From: CAYGDP01 sp964348665
Lineage (GTDB): Bacteria > Verrucomicrobiota > Verrucomicrobiia > Palsa-1439 > CAYGDP01
Length of the DNA: 64,000 bases
Direction: 5' to 3'
NCBI GenBank assembly: GCA_964348665.1
Contig: CAYGDP010000001.1
Span: forward strand, 124,001 to 188,000
A model generated the notes under the pieces. That model was not told the DNA's origin and made no database searches. It worked only from the letters and a program-made list of their open reading frames with translations. Shown piece by piece: positions 15,916 to 23,981 of this stretch (position 1 is its first letter; every line of letters starts with the position of its first letter). Made by a program: the position numbers and the translations under genes.

Positions 15916-17271
15916 TTACTTTTCTGCGCGGGATGATGTCTGCGGCTCGCCGATTGCTTTGGCGAGGCGGGCGCGGGCGACATTGTAATCGTGGAGAGAC
16001 TGGATTTCGTTGGTGCGAGATTGAGTAAGGGCCAATTGCGCGTCGAGCACATCGAGCTGCGTGGCGCTGCCGACTTCGAACCGGCGTGATGCCTGGCGCA
16101 AACTTTCTTCCGCTTGTTTGACGACTTGTTGCGATGCCTTGACCAATTCCGTTGCCTCGGTCAGCAACGAATGTGCGCGCCGCACTTCCAGATCCACGTC
16201 AATTTTCCCTTGTGATTCGGCCAGTTTGGCCAATGCCAGTTCTGATTTTGCCTGCGTGATCCGCCCGTGAGTTTCGAGTCCGTCGAACAGAGGCCACAAA
16301 AAAATTACGCCTGCCGACCAGCCATTGGAATGATTCTGGGCATTGGAGCTGAATAACGAGCTTTGCACGCCATAACCTACAAAGGTCGAGATATTCGGCG
16401 CATAACCCGAACGTGCCTGCCGGATCGTTTGATTACCAGCCTCAATCAATTGCGATAAACGTTTCAATTCCGGCCGGTTTTTTTGCGCCGCCGACAACGA
16501 CGCCGCGAGATCGGCTTGCGCTGGCGTGAACTTCATCTCGCCGCGCACGTTCACCACAGATTTGGCGGTCGGCGGGATTGGAATCCCGAGCACACGCGCC
16601 AGTTCGTCTGCGGCGATGTCCAGATTGTTACGGGCACGAATGAGAGGGGTGCGACTGTTGGCCAGAGCGACTTCCGCGCGCAAGACGATGAACTCGGAAG
16701 CGCGTCCGGCGCGGAAAAGGCTTTGGGCGCGGCGGAGTTCTTCTTCGAGAAGCTTGCCATTTTCTTCCTGCACGCGGATCTGCGCTTGCGCGAGCAGGGC
16801 GGCGTAATACCGCTCGTGAACTTGCAGCATCACGGAATTGACGACCGCTTGCAATTCGGTCACCGCGGCTGCATGCAGCAATTTCTCCCGTTGCCATGTC
16901 GCCCAACCTCGTCCGCCGGTGTACAACGTATAACGCAATTGCACATCCCCCATCCAGAGAGTTTCCTGCAAAACCGCGTCGCCGCTTAGAACTTGCAGAC
17001 GGTTTTTGTCGAGCTGCGCTCCCGCGCCGCGGGCGGTGATTTGGGGGAGAAGCGCTGCGCGCACTTCCACGACGGCCCCATGCTCGCGTCGAATCCGCTC
17101 GCGCGCTTTGAGAATCTCGATGTTTTTCGAGAGTGCCGTCTCGATGCAGCGGGCTAGGTCGTACTCCTGCGACTCCACCGCGATCGCGGGAGCGGACTCA
17201 CCTGCCGATCCCACATCGACACCAGCCAAGATTGTCGTTACAAGAAACACCAACCAGATATCACGTTTCAT
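15916..17271 (-). CDS. TolC-family outer membrane efflux protein
   Basis: A 451-residue protein with a signal peptide (WLVFLVTTILAGVDVGSAG), long alpha-helical heptad stretches and two repeated OEP domains. Typical wording includes YTLYTGGRGWATW and LWPLFDGLETHGRI (the strand-turn parts of the beta barrel) and FEVGSATQLDVLDAQLALTQ near the C-terminus. It forms the trimeric outer-membrane exit duct of type I or RND systems. No inner-membrane or adaptor partner is adjacent here, unlike the second TolC gene at 49231, so it is an orphan channel. It is co-directional with the PQQ and reductoisomerase-like genes, 17 bases from the latter. Confidence 0.88.
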   Translation of the reverse strand: MKRDIWLVFLVTTILAGVDVGSAGESAPAIAVESQEYDLARCIETALSKNIEILKARERIRREHGAVVEVRAALLPQITARGAGAQLDKNRLQVLSGDAVLQETLWMGDVQLRYTLYTGGRGWATWQREKLLHAAAVTELQAVVNSVMLQVHERYYAALLAQAQIRVQEENGKLLEEELRRAQSLFRAGRASEFIVLRAEVALANSRTPLIRARNNLDIAADELARVLGIPIPPTAKSVVNVRGEMKFTPAQADLAASLSAAQKNRPELKRLSQLIEAGNQTIRQARSGYAPNISTFVGYGVQSSLFSSNAQNHSNGWSAGVIFLWPLFDGLETHGRITQAKSELALAKLAESQGKIDVDLEVRRAHSLLTEATELVKASQQVVKQAEESLRQASRRFEVGSATQLDVLDAQLALTQSRTNEIQSLHDYNVARARLAKAIGEPQTSSRAEK

Positions 17272-17418
17272 CGCGCGCGATTCTAACGGTTTAGCGCTTT
17301 ACCCGCCATGATTTTTGATGGGGAGCTCGACATGCCTTTTGTTACCGAGGTAAATCGGAAGGGCGCACGGATTTATACCCGTTTCTCACGAAACAGCCAG
17401 TTTCAAGACCACCTCACA

Positions 17419-18771
17419 CTATTTCTTCCGGATATCAAAACTAACCAGCCGATCTTCGCTGCGCAGGTAGAGGCGGTGATTCGAGAGTACCGGTGCAGCC
17501 CACGTCGGATACTGCAATTGAGGCACTTGCCAGCGGGAGAGCTCTATCGGTTTGGTCGGATTGACGCGAAACAGACCGAGAAGGCCGCCCTCGCCCAGCA
17601 CGATGAGTTTACCGTCGGCCAGGATTGCCGAGCCGCGGCCGTATTTGTTGGGCTGGCGGGTGTCGTGTCTCCATGCTTCATCGCGCTCCCAGGCGAGTTG
17701 GCCTGACGTAATTTCCACGCAACGAAAGCTGGCGTCGGGTTCATTGCGGCCGCTGAAGGCGTAGAGAAAACCGTCGCGCATGACCGGGGTGGTAAAATGC
17801 ACCTCCAAGACGAGACTGCGCCATGCTTCCTCGAATTTGAAATCCTTCGTGATTCGGAGTAGCATCGCGCCGCTCTTGTAGTAGCTGCTAGTAATAAAAA
17901 CGTGATTGCCGACCACAATTGGATTAGCGGCATTCACGGACTCCTCGACGCGCGCGCGAAACCAATAACTATCGTCCACCACGCCTGTGCGCGGGTCGAG
18001 CATGACCAATCCTTGACGCATCAGCGCGAAGATCCGTCTTTCGCCGTTGATGCTCGCGGCGACGGGTGTGGCGTAGCTGGCCATCTTGTCGTGACGCGCC
18101 CACACGACCGGAGGTTCCCCCGGCCAACCGAGTTTCGGTTTGCCGTTCCAGTTTTTTTCGCCGACGCTTTCCCAGATTGTCTTGCCTGTTGCGGCGTCGA
18201 ACGCCACCATCCCCGAGTTCGGTTGGCCACCGACCATCACGATTAGCAAATTGCCTTCGAGGATCGGAGTTGCTCCTACGCCAAAGAACGCTGGTGGGAT
18301 TTCCCAATCTTTGTCAGTATCGCGTTGCCAGACGAGTTTCCCCGTAGCCAATTCTAGGCAGAGCAGTTTGCCTTCTGCGCCAAACGTGTAGCAGCGGTCG
18401 GCGGTCAACAGGGGAGTGCAGCGCGGGCCGTTGTTGTAACCGTAGGGATCTTCGAACTTGCTCGGATACGCATAACGCCAGAGGGACTTGCCGCTGGCCG
18501 CGTCGAGGCACTCAACGATTTCTTCGTCACCGAGCCGATGATGGAGCACGAGTCGCTCGCCGCGAATCGAGGGGGCGCTGTAGCCGGTGCCGATTTTCTT
18601 CTCCCAAACCAACGGCGGGCCGTTTGCAGGAAAATTGTCGAGCAACCCGGTCTCCGCAGACATGCCATTCGCGCTCGGCCCAAGGAATTGCGGCCAATCG
18701 TCGGCGAACCCTAACGCCATGAATGGAAGAACCACGAATGGACACAAATAAACACGAATCTTGGATTTCAT
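17419..18771 (-). CDS. Secreted PQQ-type beta-propeller protein
   Basis: About 450 residues. Repeated blades of the quinoprotein-like propeller are visible: VECLDAASGKSLWRY, CLELATGKLVWQRD, VAFDAATGKTIWES, CVEITSGQLAWERD. The start DDWPQFLGPSANG after the signal peptide is typical of a family abundant in planctomycetes and verrucomicrobia; whether it binds PQQ or any cofactor is not known, since the family has no clear quinone-site residues. ATG 18771 starts a signal peptide (SKIRVYLCPFVVLPFMALG) that is encoded by a dispersed hairpin repeat; ATG 18810 is an alternative start overlapping the end of the Gfo/Idh gene. Confidence 0.8.
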   Translation of the reverse strand: MKSKIRVYLCPFVVLPFMALGFADDWPQFLGPSANGMSAETGLLDNFPANGPPLVWEKKIGTGYSAPSIRGERLVLHHRLGDEEIVECLDAASGKSLWRYAYPSKFEDPYGYNNGPRCTPLLTADRCYTFGAEGKLLCLELATGKLVWQRDTDKDWEIPPAFFGVGATPILEGNLLIVMVGGQPNSGMVAFDAATGKTIWESVGEKNWNGKPKLGWPGEPPVVWARHDKMASYATPVAASINGERRIFALMRQGLVMLDPRTGVVDDSYWFRARVEESVNAANPIVVGNHVFITSSYYKSGAMLLRITKDFKFEEAWRSLVLEVHFTTPVMRDGFLYAFSGRNEPDASFRCVEITSGQLAWERDEAWRHDTRQPNKYGRGSAILADGKLIVLGEGGLLGLFRVNPTKPIELSRWQVPQLQYPTWAAPVLSNHRLYLRSEDRLVSFDIRKK

Positions 18772-18800
18772 TCGCGGTGATTCGTGTGAATTCGTAGTTA
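18725..18800. repeat. CACGAAT-type hairpin repeat encoding a signal peptide
   Basis: Contains CCACGAATGGACACAAATAA and a 9-base perfect inverted repeat, ACACGAATC (18752-18760) with GATTCGTGT (18779-18787). It fills the junction between the Gfo/Idh stop (18798) and the PQQ protein and runs through that protein's signal-peptide codons. Confidence 0.6.
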
Positions 18801-20201
18801 GAATTTCCATCCTTTGCGGTATTCCTTGCTGACGAGCGCGTTGGCTTCGCGGTCGCCTTTGAACTGAAGTTTCTTGCCGTCCCATTCAAGTTTTTTACCG
18901 AGACGCAGGGCAACATTGCCCAGCGAGATGGTCTCGGTAAAGGGGCCTGCATACGCGAACTTGGAGAGCGGCGAACCAATCGGCTTTTCCCCCGTTGCGG
19001 CCAGCACCCATTCTTTGTAGTGGCCGATGGAGCGTTCCAACAGTTTCTTGGGACCGTATTTCTCGTCGTAACCCCCGATCTTGATGTTATCCTTGCCATC
19101 CTCAAGGAGATAACCGCGGCCTCCCAGTTCCTTCTCGTGAGTGGAGGGAATAATATGAGGGTGATCGTTGTAATCGCCCCAGACAACCATTTTTTCTTTC
19201 GTCCCGATGAAGAGCGCGCCTGAATCGGGTATTTTGACGCTGGCTTCGAGTTCGGGCGGGCGTGGAGCGGAGGCTTTTTTATTCCCTTCGTACCAGAATA
19301 GGGTGAACGCGGGACGCTTTTTCGTTTTTGGAAATTCCCATTTGACGATTGCGCCTTTCGGAAACGCCTCGGTAGTCAACCCATCCACCTCGATCAACTC
19401 AACAGAGGTGGGATAGCCTGGGTCGAGCGCGAAGAAGACAGCATTCAAGGTGTGGCATGCCATATCGGCTAGCGCGCCTCCGCCGAAATCAAGCCATCCA
19501 CGCCATTTGAATGGGTGATAAACATCTTTCTTGTGCGGGCGAAGCGGCGCCGGACCAAGCCACACGTCCCAGTTGAGCGTTGCGGGAACGGGGTCTTCGC
19601 CTTCGGGCCGATTCATGCCTTGCGGCCATACGGGACGATTGGTCCAGACGTGGACTTCCTTGATATCGCCCATCAGACCGCTGTGGATCCATTCATAGCA
19701 GAGGCGGACGCCTTCGTTGGCTGTGCCTTGGTTGCCCATCTGCGTCGCGACTTTGTATTTCTCGGCTGCCAACGTAAGCTGGCGGGCTTCCCAAATGGTG
19801 TGGGTCAATGGTTTCTGCGTGTAAACGTGTTTGCCTTGCTGCATCGCAAGGATCGTGGCGGGATAATGATGATGGTCAGGCGTGCCGATCATGACCGCGT
19901 CAATGTTCTTCGCCTCCTTTTCCAACATTTCTCGGTAGTCCTGATACTGTTTTGCGTTGGGCCATGTTTCAAGCCCCTTCTTGAATCGTCCCGTGTCCAC
20001 GTCGCAACAAGCTGTACAATCCACGCCAAGCCCCTTTATGCCATCAATGTGCGCCCCGCCGATGCCGCCCGTGCCGATGAGCGCTACGCGCAGTTTGGGC
20101 AGCGCGTTCTGGGCGCGCAATATGGCGGGAAAAGCCAGCGAGGACGCCGTTCCTGCGAGTGCGAGTTGCCGAATGAACTGTCTGCGATTGCTTGTATTCA
20201 T
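18798..20201 (-). CDS. Tat-exported Gfo/Idh/MocA-family oxidoreductase
   Basis: A 467-residue NAD(P)-dependent oxidoreductase-like protein. A twin-arginine signal (NRRQFIRQLALAGTASSLAF) precedes the Rossmann domain with VALIGTGGIGGAHIDG; EKP of the family appears as TQKPLTHT, so the usual Lys is kept. The C-terminal alpha/beta domain has WRGWLDFGGGALADMACHTL, typical of the exported subfamily common in verrucomicrobia and planctomycetes. Such proteins handle sugars or inositols with tightly bound cofactor. ATG 20201 has GGAG six bases upstream; ATG 20213 is an alternative. Downstream of ParA by 17 bases. Confidence 0.88.
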   Translation of the reverse strand: MNTSNRRQFIRQLALAGTASSLAFPAILRAQNALPKLRVALIGTGGIGGAHIDGIKGLGVDCTACCDVDTGRFKKGLETWPNAKQYQDYREMLEKEAKNIDAVMIGTPDHHHYPATILAMQQGKHVYTQKPLTHTIWEARQLTLAAEKYKVATQMGNQGTANEGVRLCYEWIHSGLMGDIKEVHVWTNRPVWPQGMNRPEGEDPVPATLNWDVWLGPAPLRPHKKDVYHPFKWRGWLDFGGGALADMACHTLNAVFFALDPGYPTSVELIEVDGLTTEAFPKGAIVKWEFPKTKKRPAFTLFWYEGNKKASAPRPPELEASVKIPDSGALFIGTKEKMVVWGDYNDHPHIIPSTHEKELGGRGYLLEDGKDNIKIGGYDEKYGPKKLLERSIGHYKEWVLAATGEKPIGSPLSKFAYAGPFTETISLGNVALRLGKKLEWDGKKLQFKGDREANALVSKEYRKGWKF

Positions 20202-20218
20202 GGTTTTCTCCATTTCTT

Positions 20219-21133
20219 TCAGTTTGATTCTACCGGCTGGGTTTCTGTTGGAACGGGTGCGCAGGGCGGATCGGCTGGTGGTGTTGGAAAATTTGCGATT
20301 GGTTCAGCGCTGGTTAGGTCGCTTTTCCCTTTGTTGGGTACCAAGGCGGAGCCGAAACGCTGGAGCAATTCATCCGCCAACGCGCGGTACGCCGTGGCAG
20401 CCGGAGAGTGAGTGTCATAGAGAATGATGGGCTTGCCAAAACTCGGCGCTTCGGCCAACCGCACTGTGCGCGGGATCGTCGTGTTGAAGATTTTTTCGGG
20501 AAAGTGCAGCCGCACTTCTGCCGCGACCTGTGCGCCGAGATTGGTGCGCGCTGTCACCATGGTCATCACAATCCCCGTAATTTCCAGCTTCGGATTCGCT
20601 GTGCTGCGAAGTTGTTCGATGAGGCGCAGCATCACGCTCAATCCTTCCAACGCGTAATACTCGCACTGCATCGGAATGATGATGCCGTCCACCGCCGCCA
20701 GCGCATTCATCGTCAGAATGCCCAGTGACGGCGGACAATCCACGATGATAAAATCATGCGGGTCGTTTGCTTTCAAAGGAGCGAGCGCCTGCGCGAATCG
20801 TTGCAGATAATTTTCGGCGCGCGCCACATCCACTTCCGCCGCCGCGAGATCGAGCTCGCTGGGTATCACGTCAAGATTTTCCAGAGGTCCTTTCTGGATC
20901 AAATCACGCAACTTCGGCGCGTCGCCATCGTTGGCATCGGCCAGAAGCGCCTGGTACACGCTGTTGCCGGACGATTTTTCGAGGCCAAGCCCGCTGGTTG
21001 CATTGGCTTGCGGGTCGAGATCAATGAGCAGCGTGCGCTGACCGCGTTCGGCAAGACAGGCAGCGAGATTGATGGCCGTGGTGGTTTTGCCGACACCACC
21101 CTTTTGATTGGCGATGGCGAGAGTGCGCGGCAT
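20219..21133 (-). CDS. parA: ParA/Soj-type chromosome-partitioning ATPase
   Basis: About 304 residues. Deviant Walker A KGGVGKTTT close to the N-terminus (IANQKGGVGKTTTAINLA), IDLDPQAN and the Walker B-like IIVDCPPSLG identify the ParA ATPase that moves ParB-bound origin regions. PMQCEYYALEGL and TIPRTVRLAEAPS are characteristic of chromosomal Soj. It lacks the N-terminal DNA-binding extension of plasmid ParA. The C-terminus has an unusual Pro/Thr-rich tail (about 40 residues). ATG 21133 is chosen at the conserved start; a frame reaching to 21172 adds unrelated residues. The usual parB partner is not adjacent: the next gene is an exported oxidoreductase. Confidence 0.92.
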   Translation of the reverse strand: MPRTLAIANQKGGVGKTTTAINLAACLAERGQRTLLIDLDPQANATSGLGLEKSSGNSVYQALLADANDGDAPKLRDLIQKGPLENLDVIPSELDLAAAEVDVARAENYLQRFAQALAPLKANDPHDFIIVDCPPSLGILTMNALAAVDGIIIPMQCEYYALEGLSVMLRLIEQLRSTANPKLEITGIVMTMVTARTNLGAQVAAEVRLHFPEKIFNTTIPRTVRLAEAPSFGKPIILYDTHSPAATAYRALADELLQRFGSALVPNKGKSDLTSAEPIANFPTPPADPPCAPVPTETQPVESN

Positions 21134-21291
21134 ACTTGCGCGGACTGTAGGACGAAGTCGCTCGCCGCGCAATCACATTTCTGCGAATCCATCTCTCCTT
21201 GGCCAGATAAAACTTTGAAGGGGAACAAGGGCGTCCAAATGGATTCGCCTCGCGACACGGTTTGTGACAAACTTGACGCAAAGGAGAATCT

Positions 21292-21645
21292 ATGAGCTGG
21301 TTATATTTGACGATCGCAATCGTGATGGAGGTCTGCGGCACAACTTGTATGAAGCTATCGGATGGATTCACCAAGCGTTTGCCCGCGGTGCTCCTGTTCG
21401 TTTTCTACACGATTAGCCTCGGCGCACTGACTTTGGCGTTGAAAAAAATCGATGTCAGCGTGGCATATGCCATCTGGTCGGGCTTGGGCACAGTCTTAAT
21501 CGCCATCATCGGCATCGTCGGATTTCGCGAGCCAACCACGGCGCTCAAAGTTTGCTCCATCGCGCTGATCGTGATCGGAGTGGTCGGCTTGCACTTGAGC
21601 GGCGGGGGACATGCTGACGCCAAAGTCCTTCCACCTACGCCATGA
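21292..21645 (+). CDS. Small multidrug resistance (SMR) transporter
   Basis: A 117-residue protein with four membrane helices. The essential membrane-embedded Glu is present in helix 1 (IAIVMEVCGTTCMKLS, Glu13), and helix 3 has AYAIWSGLGTVLI, diagnostic of the EmrE/QacE/Gdx group. It exchanges cationic drugs or guanidinium for protons; the subtype cannot be set. A strong ribosome binding site (AAGGAG) precedes ATG 21292. The stop overlaps the start of prmC (ATGA), a coupling without an obvious functional reason. Confidence 0.92.
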   Translation: MSWLYLTIAIVMEVCGTTCMKLSDGFTKRLPAVLLFVFYTISLGALTLALKKIDVSVAYAIWSGLGTVLIAIIGIVGFREPTTALKVCSIALIVIGVVGLHLSGGGHADAKVLPPTP

Positions 21646-22526
21646 AAATCCTTGAGCTTATTCAACGCACCACCGAGTTTTTTGCCAAGCACGGCATCGA
21701 ACAGCCACGGTTGCAAATCGAATTACTTCTGGCGCACGCGCTCAAACGGAAACGGTTGGAGCTATACCTCGATTTTGAGCGCGAGTTGGACGAAAAAACA
21801 TTGACGCGATTACGCGAGATGGTCCGTCGTCGCGCGGATGGCGAACCGCTTCAATACATTGTTGGCAGCGTTAATTTCTATGGCTTGGAACTTGGCGTGG
21901 ACAAGCGTGCGCTCATCCCGCGACCCGAGACGGAGATATTGGTGGAGGCAGTGCTTGAAAAATTGAAAACACAGGCAGGGACGCCCACATTGGCGGGCAA
22001 ACCTGTGCCACCAATACAGGTATTGGATCTCTGCACCGGAAGCGGATGCATCGCCATCGCTCTAGCTAAAAACCTGCCGAACGCGCGCATCGTAGCCACC
22101 GACGCATCTACGGTCGCACTTATGTTGGCGAAGGAGAATCTCCAGAAACACGAATTGGATGACCAAATCGAGTTACAGCAGAGCGATTTGTTTGAGGATT
22201 TGCCTTCGGGAACAAAATATCATACGATTATTTCCAATCCACCTTATATTGCCGAAGCGGATTTCGCCACCCTGGTGCGGGAAATTCGCGAACACGAACC
22301 GCGCTCAGCACTCCTGGCTGGCAAGACCGGGCTGGAGGTCATCGAGCGCATCATTTGCGATGCGCCACGTTTCATGCTATCATCCGGCATTCTCGCGCTG
22401 GAAATCGGCGCGGGACAACATGAGAAAGTCGCAGACCTGGTGAAGCAGGCGAATTTTGTTGAGATTGAAGTTGTAACAGATTTGGCGGGCATCGAACGCG
22501 TCGTTCTTGGCCGAATCGAAAGTTAA
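21642..22526 (+). CDS. prmC: Release factor glutamine methyltransferase PrmC
   Basis: A 294-residue enzyme that methylates the Gln of the GGQ motif in peptide-chain release factors. The N-terminal helical domain (residues 1-70) is followed by the SAM-binding DLCTGSGCIAIAL (about 129-141) and the catalytic NPPYI (199-203). IPRPETE is also conserved. Length is standard. It overlaps the SMR gene and is 17 bases before murA, a neighbour pair seen in many bacteria, where prfA usually lies upstream; prfA is replaced here by the SMR gene. Confidence 0.95.
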   Translation: MKILELIQRTTEFFAKHGIEQPRLQIELLLAHALKRKRLELYLDFERELDEKTLTRLREMVRRRADGEPLQYIVGSVNFYGLELGVDKRALIPRPETEILVEAVLEKLKTQAGTPTLAGKPVPPIQVLDLCTGSGCIAIALAKNLPNARIVATDASTVALMLAKENLQKHELDDQIELQQSDLFEDLPSGTKYHTIISNPPYIAEADFATLVREIREHEPRSALLAGKTGLEVIERIICDAPRFMLSSGILALEIGAGQHEKVADLVKQANFVEIEVVTDLAGIERVVLGRIES

Positions 22527-22543
22527 CGGTTTTAACAACACCT

Positions 22544-23812
22544 ATGGCTCTCGAAAGTATCGTCGTTCACGGTGGACGCTCCCTGCACGGCACCGTCACC
22601 ATTAGCGGCAGCAAAAATTCCGCGCTGCCCATCCTCGCCGCGACATTGCTCACCCGCGAACGCTGTGTCGTCCGAAACGTTCCGAATCTCGCCGATACGC
22701 GGTTCATGGTCGAAATCCTTCAGGAACTTGGCGCCTCCGCCATCTTCGACAAGAAAGCAGGTGTCGTCACGGTCGAAGCCAAAAAAATCAAGTCCGTCGC
22801 CCCCTATGATCTCGTCCGAAAAATGCGCGCCTCCGTCTGCGTTCTCGGCCCGTTGCTGGCGCGCAATCGCAAGGTCAAAGTCAGCGTCCCCGGTGGATGC
22901 GTTATCGGCCCGCGTCCCATTGATATCCACCTCAAAGGCCTCGCCCGACTCGGCGCAGACATCCGCATCGAGAGCGGCAATGTCATTGCCGAAGGCAAAA
23001 ACCTGACCGGCACCGAGATGTTCCTCGGTGGACGCTACGGCTCGACGGTGCTCGGCACCGACAACATCCTCATGGCCGCCACCCTCGTACGCGGCACGAC
23101 GGTCATTGACAGTGCCGCGTGCGAACCGGAAGTCACCGACCTCGCCGCGTTTCTGACCAAGATGGGTGCGAAAATTTCCGGCGCAGGCAGCCCCACCATC
23201 ACCATTCAGGGCGTCGAATCGCTTCACGGCGCGGAGCACACCGTCATCCCCGACAGAATCGAAGCCGGCACCTTTATGTGCGCAGCCGCCATCACCGGCG
23301 GCGAGGTTGTTTTGAAAAATGCCCGCGCCGACCACCTCGGAGCGCTTACCGACAAACTTGAAGAATCCGGCGTCCGCGTCGAACGCCGTGGCTCGGACAT
23401 CCTCGTCCGCCGCAACGGCTCGCTCCGACCGGCGGACGTGATCACGATGCCCTATCCCGGGTTCCCGACCGATTTGCAGGCCCAATATATGGTTTTGATG
23501 ACGATCACGCCTGGCATCTCCGTCATCACCGAAAAAATTTTTCCCGACCGATTCATGCACGTTGCCGAGCTGGGTCGTCTCGGCGCAGAAATCTCCATGG
23601 AAGGCGCGAGCGCAATCGTCCGAGGAAAAAAAACCTTGAGCGGCGCTCAAGTGATGGCCAGCGACCTGCGCGCCAGCGCCGCGCTCGTACTGGCCGGCCT
23701 AGTCTGCGACGGCCAGACCACCGTAAATCGCGTCTATCACATTGACCGCGGCTACGAACGCATAGACCAAAAACTCCGTGCGCTGGGAGCGAGGATTGAG
23801 AGGAAGAGATAA
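22544..23812 (+). CDS. murA: UDP-N-acetylglucosamine 1-carboxyvinyltransferase MurA
   Basis: A 422-residue enzyme for the first committed step of peptidoglycan synthesis: transfer of enolpyruvate from PEP to UDP-GlcNAc. SGSKNSALPI near residue 21, the loop PGGCVIGPRPIDIH with the PEP-reactive Cys (about 119; fosfomycin target), and YPGFPTDLQAQ are intact. Family length is normal. Presence of Cys rather than Asp predicts fosfomycin sensitivity of this copy. Cytoplasmic. It follows prmC and precedes ffh after a 169-base spacer carrying repeats. Confidence 0.97.
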   Translation: MALESIVVHGGRSLHGTVTISGSKNSALPILAATLLTRERCVVRNVPNLADTRFMVEILQELGASAIFDKKAGVVTVEAKKIKSVAPYDLVRKMRASVCVLGPLLARNRKVKVSVPGGCVIGPRPIDIHLKGLARLGADIRIESGNVIAEGKNLTGTEMFLGGRYGSTVLGTDNILMAATLVRGTTVIDSAACEPEVTDLAAFLTKMGAKISGAGSPTITIQGVESLHGAEHTVIPDRIEAGTFMCAAAITGGEVVLKNARADHLGALTDKLEESGVRVERRGSDILVRRNGSLRPADVITMPYPGFPTDLQAQYMVLMTITPGISVITEKIFPDRFMHVAELGRLGAEISMEGASAIVRGKKTLSGAQVMASDLRASAALVLAGLVCDGQTTVNRVYHIDRGYERIDQKLRALGARIERKR

Positions 23813-23854
23813 CTTGAAGCCGTAGTAAAACGTAAGGAATAGAACCTTTTTAAT

Positions 23855-23972
23855 TTCTTCGTGTCTCTGTGGTTTCAAAATATTTCGCGTGAATTCGCGT
23901 CCCCGCCACGCAGCGCGGCGGGCAGGCATTCGCAAACAGATTTTTGTGTCTTTTGTGCCTTTTTGCGGCTAA
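23855..23972. repeat. Repeat-like spacer between murA and ffh
   Basis: The spacer holds TTCTTCGTGTCTCTGTGG, then ATTTCGCGTGAATTCGCG, a GC-rich palindromic stretch, and TTTGTGTCTTTTGTGCC. These quasi-repeated GTGTC/GTGCC units resemble the other dispersed hairpin repeats of the window in style. No second exact copy occurs in the window, so repeat status is inferred. Confidence 0.4.
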
Positions 23973-23981
23973 ACAATTCCC

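Noticed and set aside
17308..17706. 132-codon plus-strand frame between the TolC and PQQ genes
   Set aside because: Two thirds lie opposite the PQQ gene; the unique part has no ribosome binding site or motif.
22532..23650. 372-codon minus-strand frame
   Set aside because: It is antisense to murA, which has every catalytic motif.
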